Shown piece by piece: positions 11,394-18,464 of a stretch of 64,000 nucleotides of DNA; position 1 is the stretch's first letter, and each line of letters opens with the position of its first letter. The notes under the pieces are model-generated. The model did no database searches, was not told where the DNA came from, and was given only the letters and a program-made list of their open reading frames with translations. The DNA is from JBBWZH01 sp035544115. Lineage in GTDB: Bacteria; Actinomycetota; Actinomycetes; Mycobacteriales; CADCTP01. The stretch covers positions 7,254,001-7,318,000 of the forward strand of contig OY970235.1 of NCBI GenBank assembly GCA_963714145.1, read 5' to 3'. The position numbers were made by a program, and so were the translations under genes.

Positions 11394-11487
11394 TCGTCAC
11401 TCAGTGCAGGCGATGCTAGCTTATCGTGAGCACGGCGTCAGCTGCCCGGGGACGCGGCACACAGCAACTCCCGGTAACTTGGGACCG

Positions 11488-11862
11488 ATGGACGAGAACC
11501 GGGCCCGCAAGGTGGTCGACGCGCTGCGCGACCGGGGCGTCAACGCGCAGCTGGCCAAGGCCGGCGTCTACCAGTTCGGCATCACGGTCACGCTCGCCGA
11601 TGGCCGCGAGGCGATCTGGGACACCGACGGCACCGCCGGCCTGGAAGCCCAGGTCATGCGCAACGGCATGCTGGTCGGCTTCGTCCCGTCCATCGACGGC
11701 TCGGAGACGTTCGACCAGGCCCAGGTGATCGACGCGATCGTCCGGACCGACTACGACCAGCCGGTGGCGCGCCGGCGGCCCACCCCGCCCGCGCCGGAAC
11801 CGGCACTTCCCCGGGAGGGCGGGGTCTTCCGTCGCTTCTTCGACGGCTTCCGCTACCGCTAG
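11488..11862 (+). CDS. conserved hypothetical protein
   Basis: 124 residues starting at ATG 11488. The N-terminal 80 residues look like a compact alpha/beta domain (MDENRARKVVDALRDRGVNA, YQFGITVTLADGREAIWDTD, SETFDQAQVIDAIVRTDY). A proline-rich linker and a basic aromatic end (VFRRFFDGFRYR) follow. No known domain was recognised and no signal peptide is present. It stands alone between two genes on the other strand. Confidence 0.6.
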   Translation: MDENRARKVVDALRDRGVNAQLAKAGVYQFGITVTLADGREAIWDTDGTAGLEAQVMRNGMLVGFVPSIDGSETFDQAQVIDAIVRTDYDQPVARRRPTPPAPEPALPREGGVFRRFFDGFRYR

Positions 11863-11899
11863 TCGCCGTCCGCGAGCCCTGGCCGGCGCGGGCCGGCCG

Positions 11900-13939
11900 C
11901 TACCGCTGGCCCGGTTCACCCGCGGCCAGCGCGGCCGGCACGGAGGTCGCCACCGGGGCGGCCGCGGCGATCGGCAGCGGGCGGCCGTCCCGGACGAACG
12001 CCGGGATCCGGTCCAGCGGCGCGGCCACCCGGATCCGCTGCCCGCCGCGGTGCACCGCGCCGGTCCACACGTCCGTCCACATCGGACCAGCCGGCAGCTG
12101 GACGGTGCGCTCCCGGGCACCGAACTCGGTCACCGGCGCGACCAGCAGGTCCGGACCGACCAGGAACTGGTCGTCCACCGTCCAGCAGGCCGGGTCGTCC
12201 GGGAAGGCCAACAGTAGCGGGCGGAGAACCGGCAGGCCCTGCTCGTGCGCGGCCCGCATCTGTTCCATCAGGTACGGCCGCAGCCGCTCACGCAGGAAGA
12301 GCGTTTCCCGGATGATCTCGTACGCATCAGCACCGAACGACCACACCTCGTTCGGCCCGCCGGTGCGCAGCGGGTTGTGCGGCGCGCGCGGGTAGCGCTC
12401 GCCATGCAGCCGGAACAGCGGGCAGAACGCGCCGAACTGGAACCAGCGGACGATCAACTCCCGGAAGTACGGCGAGGCCGGGTCGCCGCCGTGGAAGCCA
12501 CCGATGTCGGTGGTCCACCAGGGCACCCCGCTGAGCGCGACGTTCAGCCCGGCCCGGATCTGGTCGGCCAGCGACTCGAAGGTGGCCCCGATATCGCCGG
12601 ACCACAACGCCGCGCCCCAGCGCTGGCTGCCGGCCCAGGCCGACCGGCACAGCGTGACGATCTCGGTCTCCCCCTCGGCGATCATGCCCTCGTAGAAGCC
12701 GCGGGCGTGCAGCACCGGGTACGCGTTGGCGACCTCCTGGCCGGGGCCGGCGGCGAACAGCATGCCCTCCGGGCTGCCCGGGTTGATCTCCGGTTCGCAG
12801 GCGTCCAGCCACCAGACCCGGATGCCGAGCGAGTAGTAGTGCTCGCGCACCTGCTCCCAGATGTACTGCCGCGCCTCCGGGTTCGTCGAGTCGTAGAAGG
12901 ACACCTGGATCTCGGCGTCGACGCCGCGGTCGGTCCAGCTGGCGTGCACCGGGCCGCCGTACTCGGAGCCGATCAGCAGGCCGCGGTTCAGCATCGGCAG
13001 GTAGTTGTCCGACAGCGGGCTCACCGACGGCCAGACCGAGACCATCAACCGGATGCCCAACTCGTCCAGCTCGCGGACCATGGCCGCCGGGTCCGGCCAG
13101 AACTCCGGGTCGAACCGCCAGTCCCCGAGATGGTTCCAGTGGAAGAAGTCACAGACGATGACCGATATCGGCAATCCAAGCCGGTGGTACTCCCGCGCCA
13201 CCGCGAGCAGCTCGTCCTGGGTCTGGTAGCGCAGCTTGCTCTGCCAGAACCCGGCGGCCCAGTCGGGCAGCATCGGCGCCCGCCCGGTGGCACCGGTGTA
13301 GTTGGTCAGCAGGTCGGCCGGGCCGTCGCCGGTGGTGACCCAGTAGTCGATCTGCCGGGCCGAGTCGGCCACCCAGCGGGTGCCGTTGCCGGCCAGCTCG
13401 ACCCGGCCGACCGCCGGCGAGTTCCACAGCAGGCCGTACCCGCGGCTGGAGACCAGGAACGGGATCGTCACCTCGGCGTTGCGCTGCACCAGATCGATGA
13501 CCAGCCCCTTCTGGTCGAACCGGCCGTGCTGGTGCTGGCCGAGGCCGAACAGCTTCTCGTCCGGGTAGGCGCGGAACCGCTGCTCGATCCGGTGGTATCC
13601 GTTGCCGGTCGCGACGAACCGGCGCGCGCCGGGCCACCAGAAGTGCGCCCGCTCCTCGGCCAGCAGCTCGTCCCCGGTCTCCACCCGCTCGAACCGGAGC
13701 AGCCCGTCCGCGCTGATGTCGACGGCCAGCCGGCCGTTCACCAGCCGGGCCCCGTCCGCGCTCACCTTGATCTCGGCTGTCCCTTGTGGACGGTCACCGA
13801 GCGCGCCGGGGCCGCCGTCCAGCAGCCGATCGAACCCGGCGCGGACCCGGACGCTGTCCGGCCCCCACGGCTCGACCCGGAGGACCTCGTGCCCATCGCG
13901 GCATTCCAGGCCACCCGTGACCTCTCGGAACATGCTCAC
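11900..13939 (-). CDS. GH31 glycoside hydrolase, probable alpha-xylosidase
   Basis: About 679 residues, the family size. N-terminal beta domain, then the GH31 barrel with SVIVCDFFHWNHLGDWRFDP, VWWLDACEPEINPGS (nucleophile Asp, about residue 375), SGDIGATFESLADQIRAGLN, WWTTDIGGFHGG and FRLHGERYPRAPHNP, and a C-terminal beta domain (DDQFLVGPDLLVAPV). The WWLDACEPE form fits alpha-xylosidases and alpha-glucosidases. With GH35, GH29 and GH3 next door, removal of xylose from xyloglucan oligosaccharides is the likely role (inference). No signal peptide, so the enzyme should be cytoplasmic. GTG 13939 chosen because of the AAGGGA box before it. An operator-like site lies upstream at 14015. Confidence 0.88.
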   Translation of the reverse strand: MSMFREVTGGLECRDGHEVLRVEPWGPDSVRVRAGFDRLLDGGPGALGDRPQGTAEIKVSADGARLVNGRLAVDISADGLLRFERVETGDELLAEERAHFWWPGARRFVATGNGYHRIEQRFRAYPDEKLFGLGQHQHGRFDQKGLVIDLVQRNAEVTIPFLVSSRGYGLLWNSPAVGRVELAGNGTRWVADSARQIDYWVTTGDGPADLLTNYTGATGRAPMLPDWAAGFWQSKLRYQTQDELLAVAREYHRLGLPISVIVCDFFHWNHLGDWRFDPEFWPDPAAMVRELDELGIRLMVSVWPSVSPLSDNYLPMLNRGLLIGSEYGGPVHASWTDRGVDAEIQVSFYDSTNPEARQYIWEQVREHYYSLGIRVWWLDACEPEINPGSPEGMLFAAGPGQEVANAYPVLHARGFYEGMIAEGETEIVTLCRSAWAGSQRWGAALWSGDIGATFESLADQIRAGLNVALSGVPWWTTDIGGFHGGDPASPYFRELIVRWFQFGAFCPLFRLHGERYPRAPHNPLRTGGPNEVWSFGADAYEIIRETLFLRERLRPYLMEQMRAAHEQGLPVLRPLLLAFPDDPACWTVDDQFLVGPDLLVAPVTEFGARERTVQLPAGPMWTDVWTGAVHRGGQRIRVAAPLDRIPAFVRDGRPLPIAAAAPVATSVPAALAAGEPGQR

Positions 13940-14014
13940 GGCGTTCCCTTCCTGTCGGTGGAGCCGGTCCATCCCGCCGCCGGCCTGCCAGGCGCCATCT
14001 GCTCCAGGTCTCCT

Positions 14015-14028
14015 TCGAAGCGGTTCGA
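14015..14028. promoter_or_regulatory. LacI-type operator upstream of GH31
   Basis: Perfect inverted repeat TCGAA-GCGG-TTCGA, located 76 bases upstream of the GH31 start in the gap behind the lacI-type gene. The same TCGAA-N4-TTCGA layout occurs at 15326, with near-matches at 15136 and 15170, which marks a shared operator. Confidence 0.6.
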
Positions 14029-14090
14029 TCCATTCGACAGCGGGATCGACCAAGCGGTACGACGAATGCGGACGGTCGGCAAGCGCGGGT

Positions 14091-15098
14091 CTAGGCGGTG
14101 GCGGTGGCGGCGCTCTGGCGCCGGGTGAGGCGGGGGGCGAGCAGCGTGGTCTGCCGGTTCTGGCGTCCTTCGAGGCTATCCATCAGCAGCTCGACCGCCA
14201 GCCGGCCGACGTCCTCGGCCGGGATCAGCACGGAGGACAGCGGCGGCACCGCTCGCTCGGCCACGTCGGCCGGGCAGATCGCGACGATCGAGACATCCTG
14301 CGGCACCCGCTTGCCCACCTGGTGCAGCGAGTCGAGCAGCGGGGAGATCACCGCCTCGTTGTGCACGACCAACCCGGTCAGCTCCGGCTGGGCCCGGAAC
14401 AGGTCGTCCAGCGTGCGCCGGACCGCCTCGTAGGTCGGCTCGCACGGGTGCGTGCTGGCGGCCAGCCCGCGCCGCGCCACCGCCTGCTCGAAGCCGCTGA
14501 TCGTGCGGGTGGCGAAGCCGGTCTCCCGCTCGTACACCGCGGTCGGCGGGCCGACCAACCCGATGGACCGGTGCCCGAGGTCGGCCAGGTGGTCGACGCA
14601 GAGCGCGCCGGCCGCGGCGAAGTCGAGGTCGATACAGGTCAGACCCGCGGTATCGGCCGGGATTCCAATGAGGACAGATGGTTGGTGCAGCGTGCGCAAC
14701 TCGGGCAGCCGCGGGTCGTGCAGCTCGACGTCCATCACGATCAGCGCGTCGACCAGGGCGCTGGCGGCAACCCGGCGCAGCCCGGCCGGGCCCTCGTCCG
14801 CGGTCAGCAGCAGCACGTCCTGATCGAACCGGCGGGCGGTCGTCACCACGCTGATCGCGAACTGCATCAACACCGGGACGTGCATGCCCGGTCGCAGCGG
14901 GACGACCAGCGCGATCACATTGGACCGCTGGCTGGCCAACGCCCGGGCGCCGGCGTGCGGGTGATAGTTCAGCACCCGGATGCTGTCCTCGACCCGGCGA
15001 CGCGTCTTTGGCGAGATCGACCGCTTCCCGGACAGCACGTAGGACACTGTGCTCGGCGCCACGCCGGCGTGCTGCGCGACCTCCGCGATGGTGACCAC
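14091..15098 (-). CDS. LacI family transcriptional regulator of the glycosidase cluster
   Basis: About 335 residues. N-terminal LacI helix-turn-helix VVTIAEVAQHAGVAPSTVSY with hinge LNYHPHAGARALASQRSNVI, then a periplasmic-binding-protein-like sensor domain (LVVPLRPGMHVPVLMQFAIS to AERAVPPLSSVLIPAEDVGR). GTG 15098 follows GGAAGGGAGGGG; earlier starts at 15122 and 15134 are possible. It sits between GH31 (downstream, same strand) and divergent GH3-GH35-GH29. Operator-like palindromes lie before all of these units, including its own, so it probably represses the locus and itself until a sugar inducer binds. Confidence 0.9.
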   Translation of the reverse strand: MVTIAEVAQHAGVAPSTVSYVLSGKRSISPKTRRRVEDSIRVLNYHPHAGARALASQRSNVIALVVPLRPGMHVPVLMQFAISVVTTARRFDQDVLLLTADEGPAGLRRVAASALVDALIVMDVELHDPRLPELRTLHQPSVLIGIPADTAGLTCIDLDFAAAGALCVDHLADLGHRSIGLVGPPTAVYERETGFATRTISGFEQAVARRGLAASTHPCEPTYEAVRRTLDDLFRAQPELTGLVVHNEAVISPLLDSLHQVGKRVPQDVSIVAICPADVAERAVPPLSSVLIPAEDVGRLAVELLMDSLEGRQNRQTTLLAPRLTRRQSAATATA

Positions 15099-15135
15099 CC
15101 GGCCCCTCCCTTCCGACCGCATCGCCCTCTCCACC

Positions 15136-15183
15136 GCGAACCGTTTCGATTTCTCGAAGATTAAGATCGACGAAGCGATTCGA
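15136..15183. promoter_or_regulatory. two near-palindromic operator sites before the lacI-type gene
   Basis: GCGAACCGTTTCGA (15136-15149) and ACGAAGCGATTCGA (15170-15183) each match TCGAA-N4-TTCGA in 13 of the 14 positions. They lie just upstream of the regulator's start and between it and the divergent GH3 promoter, fitting autoregulation and possible looping to 15326. Confidence 0.5.
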
Positions 15184-15248
15184 CAAGGGTCTCGGCTCGG
15201 AAACCGGCAGCGGCAGGCCGGCGCCTACGCCGCTCGGCCTAACCAATC

Positions 15249-15277
15249 TTGACGCTTCGGGGCGCGAGTGACATATT
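15249..15277 (+). promoter_or_regulatory. promoter for the GH3-GH35-GH29 genes
   Basis: TTGACG, a 17-bp spacer, then CATATT. Both boxes and the spacing fit a housekeeping-sigma promoter. The perfect operator at 15326 lies about 50 bases downstream, inside the leader, where a bound LacI protein would block elongation. Confidence 0.55.
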
Positions 15278-15325
15278 CCACACCGCTCCCCTTCTATTAC
15301 CGTCAGCGAATTGTCGAACGGTTAG

Positions 15326-15339
15326 TCGAATCGCTTCGA
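15326..15339. promoter_or_regulatory. LacI-type operator in the GH3 leader
   Basis: Perfect inverted repeat TCGAA-TCGC-TTCGA flanked by G and C (GTCGAATCGCTTCGAC, 16 bp). It lies between the promoter at 15249 and the GH3 start at 15380. Confidence 0.65.
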
Positions 15340-15379
15340 CCAGGGCCAGCGGCAGGCCCGCGCCTTCCGGAGGTGCGCC

Positions 15380-18300
15380 ATGCACAACACCCGACGGACT
15401 GCTTCCAGCCCGCGGTTAACCGCCCAGCGACCGAAGCGCCGCTACCTCAGCGGGCTGCTCGCCCTGGCGCTGGCCGCGCCGGTGGCCGCCGCGCCCGGCC
15501 TCGCCAGCGCCGCACCGGCGCCACAGTTCCCGTTCCAGAACCCGCAACTGTCGCTCGCCACCCGGGTGGACGACCTGCTCGGCCGGCTCACCCTGGACGA
15601 GAAGATCGGCTTCCTGCACCAGTACCAGCCGGAGATCCCGCGGCTGGGCATCAAGCTCTTCAAGGCCGGCACCGAGGCACTGCACGGCGTCGCCTGGACC
15701 AACGACCACGCCAACAACGGCAACGTGGTCACCGCGCAGGGCACCGTGTTCCCGCAGGCGGTCGGGCTGGCCAGCACCTGGGACACCGCGCTGATCAAGC
15801 AGGTCGGCAACGCGGTCGGTCAGGAAGCCCGCGGCTACAACGCGATCGACCCACGGGTGTGGGGCACCAACCTGTGGGCGCCGGTGGTCAACCTGCTGCG
15901 CGACCCGCGCTGGGGTCGCAACGAGGAGGGCTACTCCGAGGACCCGACGCTGACCGGCGCCATCTCCACCGCGTACGGCCTGGGTATCGAGGGCAACGAC
16001 CCGTTCTACCTGCAGGCCGCGCCGACGCTGAAGCACTACCTGGCCAACAACAACGAGGTGCACCGCGACACCACCTCGTCCAACCTGCCGGCCCGGGTGC
16101 TGCACGAGTACGACCAGAAGGCGTTCCAGCCGGCGATCGCGGCGAACGCCGCGACCGGCGTGATGGCCTCCTACAACCTGGTCAACGGCCGGCCCAACAC
16201 GGTCAGCCAGGACCTGAACGACGTCGTTCGCAAGTGGACGGACAAGCCGCTGTTCAACGTCAGCGACGCGTTCGCGCCGTACAACCTGACCGGCTCGCAG
16301 GCCTACTTCGGTAGCCAGCCGGAGGCGGACGCGGCACTGTTCAAGGCCGGCCTGGACAGCTTCACCGCTGACAACAACAACCCGCAGCCGATGACCGACG
16401 CGATCAAGACCGCGCTGGCGCAGGGCCTGATCACCGTGGCGGACATCGACACCTCGGTGCGGCACGCGCTGGAACTGCGGTTCCGGCTCGGCGACTTCGA
16501 CCCGGACGGCGGGCCCTACGCGAAGATCACGCCGGCCGTCATCAACAGCCCGGCGCACCAGCAGCTGAACCGCAAGGCCGCCGATGAGGCGATGGTGCTG
16601 CTGAAGAACTCGGGCAACGCGCTGCCGCTGAACCCGACCCGGACGAAGAAGGTCGCGGTCGTCGGCCCGCTCGCGAACACCCTTTACACCGACTGGTACT
16701 CCGGCGCTCTGCCGTACGGGGTCACCCCGCTGGCCGGCATCACCCAGCGGCTCGGCGCCGGCGCCAGCGTCACCTCCAGCGAGGGCGTCGACCGGATCGC
16801 GCTCAAGGACGTGAGCACCGGCAAGTACGTCACCGCCGGCACCGGCCCGACCGGCGCCATCCTCGCCGAGGGCGGCACCACGGCCACCGCCAACACCCAG
16901 TTCGACGCCTTCGACTGGGGCCAGGGCGTGCTCGCGCTGCGCAGCGTCGCGAACGGCAAGTACCTCGGCTACAACTTCGACCCGGCCGTCTTCCGCAACG
17001 ACCAGGCGCAGCCGAACAACTGGTTCGTCCAGCAGCAGTTCAAGCTGGAGCAGCGACCGAACGGCAACGTCGTGATCCGGTACGCCGGCTACGAGGCCGC
17101 GTTCGACTGGTCGCAGCCGTTCCGCACGCCGTACCTGACCGTGCAGCCGGACGGGACGCTGAACCTGGGCGCGGCCACCGCGGACGCGGCGACCGAGTTC
17201 AGCAAGGAGACCCTGACCAGCGGCGTGGACAGTGCGGTAGCGGCGGCCCGTGGCGCCGACGCCGCGGTGGTCGTGGTCGGCAGCATGCCGTTCATCAACG
17301 GCCGGGAGGACCACGACCGGTCCACGATGGACCTCGCCGCCGCGCAGCATGCCCTGGTGCAGGCGGTCCGGCAGGCCAACCCGAACACGATCGTGGTGCT
17401 GCAGAACAGCTACCCGGACACCATCGGCTGGGAACAGCAGAACGTGCCGGCGATCCTGTGGACCACCCATGCCGGCGCGGAGACCGGGCACGCGCTCGCC
17501 GATGTGCTGTTCGGTGACGTGTCGCCGTCCGGCCGGCTCACCCAGACCTGGTACCAGTCCACTTCGGACCTGCCGGACATCCTCGACTACGACATCATCA
17601 AGGACAACCGGACCTACCTGTACTACCAGGGCACCCCGCTCTACCCGTTCGGCCATGGGCTGACCTACACCACGTTCAAGTACTCCAACCTGCGGCTCAG
17701 CTCTGGTTCGGTGGACCCGGCCGGGACCGTGACGGTCAGCGTGGACGTGCGCAACACCGGTACCCGGGCCAGCGACGAGGTCGTGCAGCTCTACACGCAC
17801 CAGCGCACGTCCCGGGTGAAGCAGCCGGTCAAGCAGCTGCGCGCGTTCAGCCGGGTGTCGCTGGCGCCGGGCCAGACCAAGATCGTCCAACTGCGACTGA
17901 AGGCCGCCGACCTGGCGTTCTGGGATGTCACCCGGAGCCGCTCGGTGGTCGAGGCCAGCGCCCAGGACATCATGGTCGGCAGCTCGTCGACGGACATCCG
18001 GGCCCGCGGCACCCTGCAGGTGCGCGGCGAGGTGATCCCGGCCCGGAGCCTCGCCACCCTGACCCGGGCGGAGAACTTCGACTCGTACCAGGGCGCGACG
18101 CTGGCGCCGGAGACCAAGCTGCGCGGCACCTCGGTCAGCGCGGTGGCCGGCAACTGGATCGGCTTCAGCGGCGTCGACCTGCGCGCCGGCGCGGTCAGCA
18201 TCACCGCAAAGGTCGCCCGGGCGGCGGTCGGGGCCAGTTCGATCGAGATCCGGCTGGACGACCCGGTGCACGGGCGGCTGGCCGGCACGCTGCCGGTGAG

Positions 18301-18433
18301 CAGCACCGGTGACGTGTTCACGTACGCCACCGCGACCGCGGTGCTGCACGGCGCCTGGGGCATGCACGACGTGTACCTGGTCGCGACCGGTGACGTGCGG
18401 GTCTCGACCTTCTCCCTCAACCGGCGACGCTGA
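15380..18433 (+). CDS. secreted GH3 beta-glucosidase/xylosidase with fascin-like insert and CBM6-like tail
   Basis: 1017 residues. Signal peptide (KRRYLSGLLALALAAPVAAA) with cleavage near ASA-AP. GH3 N-terminal barrel (residues about 55-350: EKIGFLHQYQPEIPRLG, DPRWGRNEEGYSEDPTL, VMASYNLVNGRP) with nucleophile Asp in NVSDAFAPYN (about 294). The second GH3 domain (EAMVLLKNSGNALPLNP) is interrupted by a beta-trefoil/fascin-like insert (about 470-607, ALKDVSTGKYVTAG, ALRSVANGKYLGYN). A fibronectin-III-like domain follows at about 780, then a CBM6-like carbohydrate-binding domain (890-1017). Probably releases terminal glucose or xylose from plant oligosaccharides outside the cell. ATG follows GGAGG at a good distance. 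Confidence 0.9.
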   Translation: MHNTRRTASSPRLTAQRPKRRYLSGLLALALAAPVAAAPGLASAAPAPQFPFQNPQLSLATRVDDLLGRLTLDEKIGFLHQYQPEIPRLGIKLFKAGTEALHGVAWTNDHANNGNVVTAQGTVFPQAVGLASTWDTALIKQVGNAVGQEARGYNAIDPRVWGTNLWAPVVNLLRDPRWGRNEEGYSEDPTLTGAISTAYGLGIEGNDPFYLQAAPTLKHYLANNNEVHRDTTSSNLPARVLHEYDQKAFQPAIAANAATGVMASYNLVNGRPNTVSQDLNDVVRKWTDKPLFNVSDAFAPYNLTGSQAYFGSQPEADAALFKAGLDSFTADNNNPQPMTDAIKTALAQGLITVADIDTSVRHALELRFRLGDFDPDGGPYAKITPAVINSPAHQQLNRKAADEAMVLLKNSGNALPLNPTRTKKVAVVGPLANTLYTDWYSGALPYGVTPLAGITQRLGAGASVTSSEGVDRIALKDVSTGKYVTAGTGPTGAILAEGGTTATANTQFDAFDWGQGVLALRSVANGKYLGYNFDPAVFRNDQAQPNNWFVQQQFKLEQRPNGNVVIRYAGYEAAFDWSQPFRTPYLTVQPDGTLNLGAATADAATEFSKETLTSGVDSAVAAARGADAAVVVVGSMPFINGREDHDRSTMDLAAAQHALVQAVRQANPNTIVVLQNSYPDTIGWEQQNVPAILWTTHAGAETGHALADVLFGDVSPSGRLTQTWYQSTSDLPDILDYDIIKDNRTYLYYQGTPLYPFGHGLTYTTFKYSNLRLSSGSVDPAGTVTVSVDVRNTGTRASDEVVQLYTHQRTSRVKQPVKQLRAFSRVSLAPGQTKIVQLRLKAADLAFWDVTRSRSVVEASAQDIMVGSSSTDIRARGTLQVRGEVIPARSLATLTRAENFDSYQGATLAPETKLRGTSVSAVAGNWIGFSGVDLRAGAVSITAKVARAAVGASSIEIRLDDPVHGRLAGTLPVSSTGDVFTYATATAVLHGAWGMHDVYLVATGDVRVSTFSLNRRR

Positions 18434-18464
18434 GCCGCGCCGCCGGCCGGAAGGAGAACCACTG

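Noticed and set aside
13940..14053. Longer N-terminus for the GH31 gene starting at 14053
   Set aside because: The extra residues are unlike the family, cross the operator at 14015-14028, and the GTG at 13939 has the better ribosome binding site.
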